Below are positions 22,384 through 30,074 of a stretch of 39,817 nucleotides of DNA, piece by piece. The number at the start of each line of letters is the position of its first letter. Within the stretch, counting starts at the first letter, position 1. A model generated the notes under the pieces. It was not told the DNA's origin. It saw only the letters and a program-made list of their open reading frames with translations, and made no database searches. Position numbers and translations under genes: made by a program. Source of the DNA: GCA-2861595 sp035526335 (GTDB taxonomy: Bacteria; Actinomycetota; Acidimicrobiia; Acidimicrobiales; GCA-2861595); NCBI GenBank assembly GCA_035526335.1, contig DATLCN010000002.1:1-39817 (forward strand), read 5' to 3'.

Positions 22384-23256
22384 AACCCCAACACCAACCG
22401 AATCGTCCGCACCGCCGCTGTCGTCGCCGCCGTTCTCATGGCCATCCCCGCCGGCGTGTCCGCCGCCGAGGCCGCCTCCTCCTCGGTGGTCGAGGCCTCC
22501 GCTCCGGCCAAGGCCCGCAAGGTGGCCACCCGCCGGGCCGCCCGTCCCCGCAAGGTCTGCACCGGCCGTGGCCGGGCCCGCCGCTGTGTCATCGTGCGCC
22601 CTGGTGCTCCCGCCCCCATCGTTCCGGCCCCCGCCGCCGCTCCCGCTCCTGTCCCTGCTGCGGCTTCAGCGGCCATCGCCCCCGGTGGGGGAGATGGTGG
22701 TGCGTTCGGGTTCTTGTTCCCCAACGGGGCCAACCCCGGCCGCTGGAACCCCTGCGTGGCGGTCCACTACTCGGTCAACGCCTCCAAGGCCCCCGCCGGG
22801 GGCGAGGCCGACCTGCAGGAGGCCATCCGCCGGCTGGGCGGCGCCACGGGCATCAACTTCGTCTACGACGGTCCCACCGCCGCGGTTCCCAACAACGGCG
22901 ACAGCTCGGCGGCCACCGTCATCGCCTGGGCCGCTCCGGGTGAGTCCAACATGCTCACCGGCTCTGCTGCGGGCATCGGCGGCGCCTCGGGCATCCAGAC
23001 CGGCGGCTACATCCGCTTGACCAAGGGCTTTGTGGTCATCGACTCCACCCGGGCGGTGGCCCCCGGCTTCGGCGGCGGCGTCACCCAGGGTGCGTTGCTG
23101 ATGCACGAGCTCGGCCACATGGTGGGGCTCAACCACTCCGCCGACCAGGCCCAGATCATGTACCCGACGGTGACCGAGCGCACCCCCTCCGACTGGGGAG
23201 CGGGCGACCGCAACGGCCTGACCCAGGTGGGCGCCACCAAGGGCTGCCTCGGCTAG
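22381..23256 (+). CDS. Secreted metzincin (matrixin-like) metalloprotease
   Basis: A 291-residue exported protein. A signal peptide (residues 1-29, ending GVSAAEAA) precedes a basic segment with a Cys pair (KVCTGRGRARRC), a Pro/Ala linker (about 70-105) and a zinc protease domain. The zinc site HELGHMVGLNH has His242, Glu243, His246 and His252, the HExxHxxGxxH consensus, and the Met-turn is in AQIMYPTV. The fold region starts at RWNPCVAVHYSVN. The leading basic segment could bind cell wall. Its upstream region mirrors that of the CAP gene, implying a shared regulon, perhaps for wall or extracellular matrix turnover. A convergent hairpin follows the stop. Confidence 0.88.
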   Translation: MNPNTNRIVRTAAVVAAVLMAIPAGVSAAEAASSSVVEASAPAKARKVATRRAARPRKVCTGRGRARRCVIVRPGAPAPIVPAPAAAPAPVPAAASAAIAPGGGDGGAFGFLFPNGANPGRWNPCVAVHYSVNASKAPAGGEADLQEAIRRLGGATGINFVYDGPTAAVPNNGDSSAATVIAWAAPGESNMLTGSAAGIGGASGIQTGGYIRLTKGFVVIDSTRAVAPGFGGGVTQGALLMHELGHMVGLNHSADQAQIMYPTVTERTPSDWGAGDRNGLTQVGATKGCLG

Positions 23257-23281
23257 TCGAGCGACACCAGAGGTACTTCAC

Positions 23282-23309
23282 GGGCGGGGTCGCACCAGCG
23301 GCCCCGCCC
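23282..23309. terminator. Hairpin between metalloprotease and polymerase genes
   Basis: GGGCGGGG (23282-23289) pairs with CCCCGCCC (23302-23309); with one G-T pair the stem extends by three more base pairs around a CACCAG loop. It lies 26 nt past the metalloprotease stop and 43 nt past the polymerase-gene stop on the minus strand. No T-run. Confidence 0.5.
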
Positions 23310-23351
23310 CGTGCGCGCCCCATGCGCGCCCGGGGGCCGGCGCCTCCGGGC

Positions 23352-24362
23352 TCAGCCCGGGGCATCCTTGCGGGCGCGGCTGGGCGCCACCCGGGGGGGC
23401 TCGCCGGGCATCTTCGGGTACACCGGGGGCCATGGGGCATCGGGCAGGCCGGCGGCACGGTCCCGCTCGTGGAGGGCGAGCAACGGCTCCAGTGACTGCG
23501 GAGCGGCGCCGGCCCAGGGGTCGCCGGCCCGCTCCACCCGGGCGGGAACGGTGGCCACGGTGAAGGAGTCGGGGTCGACGGCGGCCAGCTCCTCCCACCG
23601 GAAGGGGGTCGACACCTGCGCACCGCGACGGGCCCGCACGGACCAGGCACCGAAGATCGTCTTGTGGGGAGCGTTCTGGTTGAAGTCCACGAAGACCCGG
23701 GTCCCCCGCTCCTCCTTCCACCAGGCGGCGGTGATGAGATCCGGGCGGCGCCGCTCCAGCTCCCGGGCCGCGGCGACCGCGGCGGACCGCACCTCGTAGG
23801 AGGTCCACCGCGGGAGAAGGCGGACGTAGACGTGCACACCACGGTTGCCGGTGGTCTTCGGCAGGCCCGCCATCCCTACCTCCTCGAGCAGTGAACGGAC
23901 CTCCTCGGCTGCCTCCTGGACCTGGGGGAAGGCGGTGCCCGGCGTCGGGTCGAGGTCGATCCGCAGCTCGTCGGCGTGCGCGGGGTCCGCCGCCCGCGTG
24001 GGCCAGACATGGAACCCGAGGCAGCCCATGTTCACCGCCCACAGCACGTGGGCCAGATCGGCAGCGACCAGGGCGTCGGAGGTGGTGCCGTTGGGCGTGG
24101 AGACCACCGCCGTCTTTAGCCAGTCGGGGTGGTTCTCCGGGACCCGCTTCTGGAAGAACGAGGACCCCTCCGCCCCGTTGGGGAAGCGCTGCAGCAGGAC
24201 GGGACGGCCCCCCATCGCAGCCATCAGCGGTCCCTCCACCGCCTGGTAGTAGCGAACGAGGTCGAGCTTGGTCTCGCCTCTCTCGGAGAAGAACACCTTG
24301 TCCGGGTGGCTGATCACCAACTCACGACCCGCCGCCAGGACGGGGAAGCCGTCCGCGCCCAC
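23352..24362 (-). CDS. Stand-alone LigD-type polymerase/primase domain
   Basis: A 336-residue protein consisting of the archaeo-eukaryotic primase-like polymerase domain of LigD (PolDom), which in end joining adds nucleotides at double-strand breaks. Visible are SHPDKVFFS near the N-terminus, the catalytic ELRIDLDPTPG (DxD), TGNRGVHVYVRLLPRW, VFVDFNQNAPHKT, and the conserved STPFRWEEL region. Neither ligase nor phosphoesterase domain is present, and no Ku gene lies in the window. It starts at GTG 24362, two bases past the stop of the upstream gene, so the two form an operon. An actinobacterial PolDom with a role outside Ku-LigD is possible. Confidence 0.88.
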   Translation of the reverse strand: MGADGFPVLAAGRELVISHPDKVFFSERGETKLDLVRYYQAVEGPLMAAMGGRPVLLQRFPNGAEGSSFFQKRVPENHPDWLKTAVVSTPNGTTSDALVAADLAHVLWAVNMGCLGFHVWPTRAADPAHADELRIDLDPTPGTAFPQVQEAAEEVRSLLEEVGMAGLPKTTGNRGVHVYVRLLPRWTSYEVRSAAVAAARELERRRPDLITAAWWKEERGTRVFVDFNQNAPHKTIFGAWSVRARRGAQVSTPFRWEELAAVDPDSFTVATVPARVERAGDPWAGAAPQSLEPLLALHERDRAAGLPDAPWPPVYPKMPGEPPRVAPSRARKDAPG

Positions 24363-24364
24363 CG

Positions 24365-24976
24365 CTAGCGGCGTCCGCCCTCTTCCATCTCGGGAGGCAG
24401 GAACACGATGTCGAGGTCGGCCAGCCGCACGAGGGTGGAGGCCACCCAGCCACCGATCCCGGCCAGGAGGGCATCCAGCCTGGCGTTGTCCTCCAGCACG
24501 TCCTCCTCGAGCCGCAGGACCCCGGAGTAGGAGACTTCGAGGGCGAAGTGCACGACGTCGGAGTCGGGCTCGCTGTGCTGCTCGACGCTGGGTCCGCTGC
24601 GCTCCGCGCCCTCGCCCAGCGCCGCCGGTCCAGCGTCGGGCAAAACGGCCAGCACCGCCGCCGGCTCGGGGGCCGACGCCATCCGCTGGACCCGCACGGC
24701 GATCTCCACGTCTATCTCCGGTGGGTCGCCCAGACCCTCCCCCATGGCCCAGGCCCGGTAGGCGGTCTGGCTCCACGTGGGCCAGTCGAAGGCGATCTCG
24801 GCCTGGACCCGGGGCGGCACGCCCTCACCGGGGAGGGTGTAGGAGGTCTCGAAGGAGAGGTCTCCGAGGAGGATGTCGATCTGCAGCCGTTCCTCGAAGG
24901 TGTGGCGCTCCAGGAGAGCGCCCTCCACCGACCGCCGAAGGGCGCCGATGGCCTGCAGGAAGGCGTGGTCGAACAC
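24365..24976 (-). CDS. Hypothetical protein, 203 aa, upstream of polymerase gene
   Basis: I do not recognise the family. The product starts MFDHAFLQAIGALRRSVEGA, has a strand-rich middle (LQIDILLGDLSFETSYTL; VQAEIAFDWPTWSQ; PPEIDVEIAVRVQRM), a low-complexity stretch near residues 115-150, then LEVSYSGVLRLEEDVLEDNA and a C-terminal segment IVFLPPEMEEGG. It is soluble with no metal or nucleotide motif seen. The GTG start has TAGCCT 6 nt upstream, and its promoter overlaps that of the divergent phosphodiesterase gene, whose start is 21 nt away. The gene ends two bases before the polymerase start, so a DNA-repair link is worth testing. Confidence 0.6.
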   Translation of the reverse strand: MFDHAFLQAIGALRRSVEGALLERHTFEERLQIDILLGDLSFETSYTLPGEGVPPRVQAEIAFDWPTWSQTAYRAWAMGEGLGDPPEIDVEIAVRVQRMASAPEPAAVLAVLPDAGPAALGEGAERSGPSVEQHSEPDSDVVHFALEVSYSGVLRLEEDVLEDNARLDALLAGIGGWVASTLVRLADLDIVFLPPEMEEGGRR

Positions 24977-24982
24977 GCGGCG

Positions 24983-24992
24983 AGGCTACCGT
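24983..24992. promoter_or_regulatory. Back-to-back overlapping -10 elements
   Basis: On the minus strand TAGCCT (24988-24983) lies 6 nt before the GTG of the 203-aa gene; on the plus strand TACCGT (24987-24992) lies 5 nt before the GTG of the phosphodiesterase gene. The two hexamers share two bases, so polymerase could occupy only one at a time. Both would give leaderless transcripts. Confidence 0.5.
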
Positions 24993-24997
24993 TCGCC

Positions 24998-25837
24998 GTG
25001 GCCAATCCCTGGGTCAGTCGGCGGGTGCTCAACTACGCCCACCAGGGCGGTGCGCGGGAGGGGCCCTCGAGCACGATTCACGCCATGCGCCATGCGGTGG
25101 CCGGCGCCGGCGCCCACGGTCTGGAGCTCGACGTGCACGTCACCCTCGACCGCCAGCTGGTCGTCTGCCACGACGCCACCGTGGACCGCACGACCAACGG
25201 CTCGGGCCGGATCTGCGAGCTCACCCTCGACCAGCTCCAGTCCCTGGACAACGCCTACTGGTGGGTGCCGGGGACGGTGGTCGACCACGGGGCGGCTGAG
25301 CACGGGTACACCCTTCGCGGGCGGGCCCCCGACGACTCGGACCTGCGCATCCCCACGCTGGTCGAGGTGCTGGAGACCTTCCCGGGCACCTACCTCAACC
25401 TCGACATCAAGCTCACGGCTCCCGACGTGGAGCCCTACGAGGAGCTCGTGGCGCGCGTGCTGTCCGACTTCGGGCGGACCGACGACGTCATCGTGGCTTC
25501 GTTCCTCGACCATGCCACCGCGGCCTTCTCCGCCGCCGCGCCCCGCATCAGTACCGCCGCCGGCACCGGTGACACCGCCGCCTTCTTCCTCGCTGTCCGC
25601 GGGGGTTCCCCGCCTCCGGCCACCCGCCACCACGCTCTGCAGGTGCCGGCGGAGCTCTACGGGCAGACGGTGGTGGACGAGGAGTTCGTGGCCGCCGCCC
25701 ACGGCCACGACCTGGCGGTCCACGTGTGGACCATCGACGAGGAGGACGAGATGCGCCGGCTCATCGCCCTGGGCGTCGACGCCATCATGACCGACCGACC
25801 CACGGCGATGGCCGCGGTGCTCGCCGCGGGCTCCTGA
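24998..25837 (+). CDS. Glycerophosphodiester phosphodiesterase family protein
   Basis: A 279-residue GDPD TIM-barrel enzyme that hydrolyses glycerophosphodiesters to glycerol-3-phosphate and an alcohol. Seen are YAHQGG near residue 15 (His base, with Gln where most relatives have Arg in HRG), ELDVHVTLDRQLVVCHDATV (catalytic Glu, Asp and His), DRTTNGSG, YLNLDIK, and the C-terminal VHVWTIDEEDEMRRL and DAIMTDRPT. No signal peptide, so probably cytoplasmic. The GTG start is chosen because upstream codons are antisense to the divergent gene and TACCGT lies 5 nt before it. Confidence 0.88.
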   Translation: MANPWVSRRVLNYAHQGGAREGPSSTIHAMRHAVAGAGAHGLELDVHVTLDRQLVVCHDATVDRTTNGSGRICELTLDQLQSLDNAYWWVPGTVVDHGAAEHGYTLRGRAPDDSDLRIPTLVEVLETFPGTYLNLDIKLTAPDVEPYEELVARVLSDFGRTDDVIVASFLDHATAAFSAAAPRISTAAGTGDTAAFFLAVRGGSPPPATRHHALQVPAELYGQTVVDEEFVAAAHGHDLAVHVWTIDEEDEMRRLIALGVDAIMTDRPTAMAAVLAAGS

Positions 25838-25872
25838 TATGAGCGGCCTCAACGCCCCCCGGTGCGGGCCGA

Positions 25873-25953
25873 CTATCGACCGGCGTTGGGCCGCTTGCCG
25901 TGGTTGGCCTTCTTGATCCGGGTCACGTTGCGCTTGTTCGTCTTCTTCGACAT
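25873..25953 (-). CDS. 50S ribosomal protein bL37 (26 aa)
   Basis: A 26-residue, extremely basic peptide: MSKKTNKRNVTRIKK then ANHGKRPNAGR. The ANHGKRPNA ending is the hallmark of bL37, the small actinobacterial ribosomal protein found in mycobacterial 50S structures. It was located by reading the minus strand between the phosphodiesterase and ychF. GAGAAT ends 6 nt before the ATG and no ribosome site is visible, as in the leaderless genes nearby. Confidence 0.8.
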   Translation of the reverse strand: MSKKTNKRNVTRIKKANHGKRPNAGR

Positions 25954-26015
25954 GCGCCCATTCTCGCACGCCGGCGCCGCCGGCCCTCAGCCGGCCGCCG
26001 GGTAGCCTCGCCGGG

Positions 26016-27098
26016 ATGGAACGCCTGGGCATCGTCGGGCGGCCCAACTCCGGCAAGTCGTCGTTGTTCAACGCGCTCACCGGAGGGTCCGCCGCCGTGG
26101 CCGCCCACGCCTTCTCCACCACCGAGACCAACGTGGGGATGGCCCAGGTCCCCGACCACCGCCTGGACGCCCTGTCGGCCATGTCGGCGAGCAGGAAGAC
26201 GGTGCGCACGACTGTCGAGCTGGCCGACGTGGCGGGGCTCGTCGCCGGTTCCTCCACCGGTGAGGGCATGGGCAACCGCTTCCTCGCGGGAATCCGGGAA
26301 GCCGACGCCCTGTGCCTGGTGCTGCGGGCCTTCGAGGATGCCAACGTCAGCGGCGGCACCGACCCGCTGGAGGACCTCGAGGTCCTGGAGCTCGAGCTGG
26401 TCCTGGCCGACGCGGACACCGTCGAGAACCAGCTGACCAAGCGGCGGAAGGCCACCCGCACCGACAAGTCCTCTTCACTGGCCGGGGAGGTGGCCGCGCT
26501 GGAGGTCGCCCTCGACCATCTCCAGGCGGGCACTCCTCTGTTCCGCGCCCGGCTCTCCGCCGATCAGGCCTCGACCCTGCGGGAGTACTTCCTGCTCACC
26601 ACCAAGCCGGTGCTGGCCGTGGTGAACCTGGGCGAGGACCAGGTGGCCGATGCCGACGCGTCGGTGAAGCCGGTCGCCGCCGCCCTGGCCGGCTCGGCCG
26701 AGGTGCTGGGAGTGAGCGTGCAGCTGGAGGCCGAAGCGGCCCAGCTCCCTGCGGCCGAGCGCGATGAGCTGCTCGAGGGACTGGGTCTCGGAGAGGGCGC
26801 GCTGCCCCGGGTGGCCCGGGCCGCCTACCACCTCCTCGGCCGGCGCACCTTCCTCACCACCGGCGACAAGGAGTCCAGGGCGTGGACCTTCCGGGCCGGC
26901 GCCAAGGCCCCGGAGTGCGCCGGCGTCATCCACTCCGACCTGCAGAGGGGCTTCATCCGGGCCGAGGTCATCCACTGGGACGAGTTGCTCGAGCTCGGTT
27001 CGTGGTCGGCGGCCAAGGACGTAGGCAAGCTGAGGGTCGAGGGCAAGGACTACGAGGTGGTCGACGGCGACGTGCTCGAGATCCGCTTCAACGTCTGA
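26016..27098 (+). CDS. ychF: Obg-like ATPase YchF
   Basis: A 360-residue YchF of the TRAFAC/Obg class, an ATPase tied to ribosomes and stress response. The P-loop is GRPNSGKSS (residues 8-16; usual form GLPNVGKST), the switch ELADVAGLV, the base-specificity motif VVNLGED (NxxE, as expected for ATP preference), a coiled-coil insertion (about 125-175), and the C-terminal TGS domain ending GDVLEIRFNV. TAGCCT lies 7 nt before the ATG, so a leaderless transcript is likely. It is followed after one base by the DUF192 gene and then rsmI, forming an operon. Confidence 0.93.
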   Translation: MERLGIVGRPNSGKSSLFNALTGGSAAVAAHAFSTTETNVGMAQVPDHRLDALSAMSASRKTVRTTVELADVAGLVAGSSTGEGMGNRFLAGIREADALCLVLRAFEDANVSGGTDPLEDLEVLELELVLADADTVENQLTKRRKATRTDKSSSLAGEVAALEVALDHLQAGTPLFRARLSADQASTLREYFLLTTKPVLAVVNLGEDQVADADASVKPVAAALAGSAEVLGVSVQLEAEAAQLPAAERDELLEGLGLGEGALPRVARAAYHLLGRRTFLTTGDKESRAWTFRAGAKAPECAGVIHSDLQRGFIRAEVIHWDELLELGSWSAAKDVGKLRVEGKDYEVVDGDVLEIRFNV

Positions 27099-27099
27099 G

Positions 27100-27429
27100 A
27101 TGACGTGGCTGGTGCGGGAGGGCGAGGTACTGGCGAGCCTCGAGGTGGCCGACACGATGTCCTCCCGCATGGCCGGTCTGCTGGGCCGCGACGGGATCGA
27201 CGGTGCGATGCTGATCAAGCCCGCCCGGTCGGTCCACACCATCGGTATGCAGTTCCCCATCGACGTCGCCTTCTGCGACGGGCAGCTGCAGGTGGTCGCC
27301 GTCCGTTGCATGGTCCGCAACCGCATAGGCCTCCCCCGCCTGAGGGCCCGGTGTGTGATCGAAGCCGAGGCGGGAGCCTTCGAGCGCTGGGGCCTCAAGG
27401 TCGGGGACCGACTCGAGGTCACGGGCTGA
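27100..27429 (+). CDS. DUF192 protein
   Basis: A 109-residue single DUF192 domain (uncharacterised, often next to translation or repair genes). Visible are the family motifs SRMAGLLGRDGIDGAMLI, the SVHTIGMQFPIDVAFCD core and a C-terminal LKVGDRLEV strand. No signal peptide, whereas many DUF192 proteins are exported. The ATG lies one base after the ychF stop, and rsmI follows 4 nt after its own stop, so the three are probably translated from one message. Function unknown. Confidence 0.88.
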   Translation: MTWLVREGEVLASLEVADTMSSRMAGLLGRDGIDGAMLIKPARSVHTIGMQFPIDVAFCDGQLQVVAVRCMVRNRIGLPRLRARCVIEAEAGAFERWGLKVGDRLEVTG

Positions 27430-27433
27430 TCCC

Positions 27434-28270
27434 GTGACCGGCACCCTCGTGGTGGTGGGTACGCCGATCGGGAACCTCGGCGACCTCTCCCCCCGCGCCG
27501 CCGCGGAGCTGGCCGGCGCCGACGTCATCGCCTGCGAGGACACCCGCCACACGCGGAAGTTGTTGACCCATGCCGGCGTCACCGGGAAACAGCTGCTGTC
27601 GGTGCACGACGCCAACGAGGGCGAGCGGGTACCGCGGGTCCTGGGGATGCTGGCCGAGGGCCTCCGGGTCGCTCTGGTGAGCGACGCCGGCATGCCGGCC
27701 ATATCCGATCCGGGCCGGCACCTCGTGGCCGAAGTGATCGCCGCCGGCCACGAGGTGGTGGTGATCCCCGGCCCCTCGGCCGGGTTGGCCGGCCTGGTCG
27801 CCAGCGGTCTCTCCACAACGCGCTGGGTGTTCGAGGGATTCCTGCCCCGTTCCGGCGGCGACAGGACGCGCCGGCTGGCCGAAGTCGCCGCCGAACGGCG
27901 GACCGTCGTGCTGTACGAAGCCCCGCACCGGATCCGGCGCACGGTGGACGATCTCCGCGCCGTCTGCGGTCCGGACCGGCGGATCGCTCTGGCCCGGGAG
28001 CTGACCAAGCTGCACGAGCAGGTGTGGCGGGGCAGCCTGGCCGAGGCGTCGGACCACCTGGTCTCCCAGGACCCGAGGGGCGAGTTCACCATCGTCCTCG
28101 AAGGAGGCCCCGAGGAGCAGCCGGCGAGCGACGAGGCGATCGCCGCCGCTCTCGCGGCACGGATGGAAACCGGCGACAGCCGGCGGGCGGCCGTCGAATC
28201 CGTTACGGCCGAACTAGCCCTGTCCCGCCGGCGCGTCTATGACGTCGCGCTGCGCCTCGGCGGGCGATAG
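27434..28270 (+). CDS. rsmI: 16S rRNA (cytidine1402-2'-O)-methyltransferase
   Basis: A 278-residue RsmI that methylates the ribose of C1402 in the ribosomal decoding centre. The SAM-binding tetrapyrrole-methylase fold has LVVVGTPIGNLGDLSPRA, the CEDTRHTRKLL motif, SDAGMPAISDPG and VIPGPSAGLAGLVASGL, then FEGFLPR and LYEAPHRI. The C-terminal roughly 50 residues (DEAIAAALAARMETG onward) are a helical extension typical of the family. It starts at GTG 4 nt after the DUF192 stop. Its 3-prime end overlaps the convergent AbrB-like gene by 57 nt, an unusually long tail-to-tail overlap. Confidence 0.93.
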   Translation: MTGTLVVVGTPIGNLGDLSPRAAAELAGADVIACEDTRHTRKLLTHAGVTGKQLLSVHDANEGERVPRVLGMLAEGLRVALVSDAGMPAISDPGRHLVAEVIAAGHEVVVIPGPSAGLAGLVASGLSTTRWVFEGFLPRSGGDRTRRLAEVAAERRTVVLYEAPHRIRRTVDDLRAVCGPDRRIALARELTKLHEQVWRGSLAEASDHLVSQDPRGEFTIVLEGGPEEQPASDEAIAAALAARMETGDSRRAAVESVTAELALSRRRVYDVALRLGGR

Positions 28271-28528
28271 GAACACACGGCTCCCGGCCGGGACCTCCAG
28301 CTCGGCCACGCAGCCCATGCACACGGGCTTCTCGCGGTGTGACCGCAGACCCTCGTTCCCCCCGCAGAACACGCACTGGTCCTCCACCTTGCGCAGCACG
28401 ATGCCGGTCTCGTCGACGGCGATCTCCAGTGCGTCGCCCGCACGTATTCCGAATCGCCGGCGCATCTCCACCGGGAGGACGATGCGCCCGAGGTGGTCGA
28501 CCTTCCGTGCCATTCCTGACGAATTCAT
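28214..28528 (-). CDS. AbrB/SpoVT-type regulator with C-terminal zinc-ribbon motif
   Basis: A 104-residue protein. An N-terminal swapped-hairpin AbrB/MazE domain (KVDHLGRIVLPVEMRRRFGI then RAGDALEIAVDETGIVLRK) is followed by QCVFCGG and PVCMGCVAE, a CxxC...CxxC pair likely to bind zinc (about residues 52-75). AGGGAGG lies 5 nt before ATG 28528; an internal ATG at 28513 is less likely. Such proteins bind AT-rich promoter DNA as dimers or tetramers and act as antitoxins or transition-state regulators; no toxin gene is adjacent. It is divergent from metG (37 nt) and runs into the rsmI coding end. A role in controlling metG is a guess. Confidence 0.8.
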   Translation of the reverse strand: MNSSGMARKVDHLGRIVLPVEMRRRFGIRAGDALEIAVDETGIVLRKVEDQCVFCGGNEGLRSHREKPVCMGCVAELEVPAGSRVFLSPAEAQRDVIDAPAGQG

Positions 28529-28565
28529 CGGGGCCTCCCTGGAACCTTCTCATAGCCTAGGCAGA

Positions 28566-30074
28566 GTGGGGACTTTTTACGTCACGACTCCGATCTATTA
28601 CGTAAACGACGCGCCCCATATCGGACACGCCTACACCACGGTCACCGCGGACGCCGTGGCCCGCTGGCACAGGCTGCTGGGCGACGACGTGTTCTTCCTC
28701 ACCGGCACCGACGAGCACGGCCTGAACGTCCAGCGCCGGGCCGAGGCCAACGGTCTCACCCCCCAGGAACAGGCGGACCGCACCAGCGAACGGTTCAAGG
28801 AAGCCTGGGAGTCACTGGACATCAGCCACGACGACTTCATCCGCACGACCGAGCCCCGTCACCACCGGGCCGTTCGGGCGTTGCTCCAGAAGATCCACGA
28901 CAACGGCGAGATCCAGATGGGCACCTATGAAGGCCTCTACTGCGTGTCGTGTGAGGCCTACTACGGGGAGGACGAGCTGGAGGATGGCAACTGCCCGGTG
29001 CACAAGCGGCCGGCGGAGCTGTTCAATGAGGACAACTACTTCTTCGCGCTGAGCCGTTACCAGCAGCGGCTGCTCGACTGGTACGAGGCCCACCCCGACG
29101 CCATCACGCCCGAATCGAAGCGCAACGAGGCGCTGGGCCTGATCCGCCAGGGCCTGCAGGACCTGTCCATCACCCGGACCTCGTTGAAGTGGGGGGTCCC
29201 CGTGCCCTGGGACGACGGCCACGTCTTCTACGTCTGGTACGACGCGCTGGTCAACTACCTCACGGCCATCGGCTACGGCGAGGACCCGGATCGCTTCGCC
29301 AGGTACTGGCCGTCCGTCCACCACCTCATCGGCAAGGACATCCTGCGGTTCCACTGCGTCTACTGGCCGGCCATGCTGCTGGCCGCCGGCTTGGAGCCGC
29401 CGCAGCGCATCCACGTCCACGGCTACCTGCTGGTGGGGGGGGAGAAGATGTCCAAGACCCGCCTCAACGCCATCGCCCCCGCCGACCTGACCGCCGTCGT
29501 CGGGGTCGACGGCTTCCGGTACCACTTTCTGCGGGACACCCCCTTCGGCCCCGACGGCGACTTCTCCTACGAGGGGCTCGTGGCTCGCTACAACTCCGAT
29601 CTGGCCAACAACTTCGGCAACCTGCTCTCGCGGGTGAGCACGGTGGTCGGTAGCAAGTGCGCCGGCACCGGACCCGCGCCGGGACCGGGCAGCCCACTGG
29701 CGCCGGTGGCGGCCGAGGTGTTCGAGGCCACGGCCGACGCCTGGGACCGGGTGGCGCCCAGCGAGGCACTGGAGGCGACGTGGCGACTGATCCGCGAGAC
29801 CAATGCCTACCTGGAGGCGGAGGAGCCGTGGAAGGCCGAGCCCGGGCCGGCGGCGGACGTCGTGCTGGGGGACGCCCTCGAGGCGCTGCGCCTCGTCGCC
29901 ATCCTGGCCACACCGGCAATGCCCCAGGCGTGCAACGAGGTGTGGCGGCGCATCGGGCTGTCCGGGTCGCCGGCCGAGGTCAGCCTTCCCGAGGCAGCGC
30001 GCTGGGGGGGCTATCCCGGTGGTCTCGCCGTGGAGAAGGGCAAGCCGCTGTTCCCGCGGATCCATGTGGACTGA
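28566..30074 (+). CDS. metG: Methionyl-tRNA synthetase
   Basis: A 502-residue class I synthetase charging tRNA-Met. HIGH is at residues 18-21 (APHIGHAY), KMSKT begins at about 294, and a single zinc knuckle CVSCEAYYGEDELEDGNCPV is present, as in the short MetG form. The catalytic core contains GTDEHGLN and VHGYLLVGGEKM. No C-terminal EMAP/tRNA-binding domain. The GTG start has TAGCCT 7 nt upstream and no ribosome site. It overlaps tatD by 11 nt. The order metG-tatD-rsmA-ispE matches other actinobacteria. Confidence 0.95.
   Translation: MGTFYVTTPIYYVNDAPHIGHAYTTVTADAVARWHRLLGDDVFFLTGTDEHGLNVQRRAEANGLTPQEQADRTSERFKEAWESLDISHDDFIRTTEPRHHRAVRALLQKIHDNGEIQMGTYEGLYCVSCEAYYGEDELEDGNCPVHKRPAELFNEDNYFFALSRYQQRLLDWYEAHPDAITPESKRNEALGLIRQGLQDLSITRTSLKWGVPVPWDDGHVFYVWYDALVNYLTAIGYGEDPDRFARYWPSVHHLIGKDILRFHCVYWPAMLLAAGLEPPQRIHVHGYLLVGGEKMSKTRLNAIAPADLTAVVGVDGFRYHFLRDTPFGPDGDFSYEGLVARYNSDLANNFGNLLSRVSTVVGSKCAGTGPAPGPGSPLAPVAAEVFEATADAWDRVAPSEALEATWRLIRETNAYLEAEEPWKAEPGPAADVVLGDALEALRLVAILATPAMPQACNEVWRRIGLSGSPAEVSLPEAARWGGYPGGLAVEKGKPLFPRIHVD

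Noticed and set aside
24548..24997. N-terminal extension of the phosphodiesterase through an open frame from 24548
   Set aside because: It is antisense to the 203-aa gene and lacks family sequence.
28239..28565. N-terminal extension of MetG from 28239
   Set aside because: It is antisense to the AbrB-like gene; MetG sequence begins at VGTFYVTTP.
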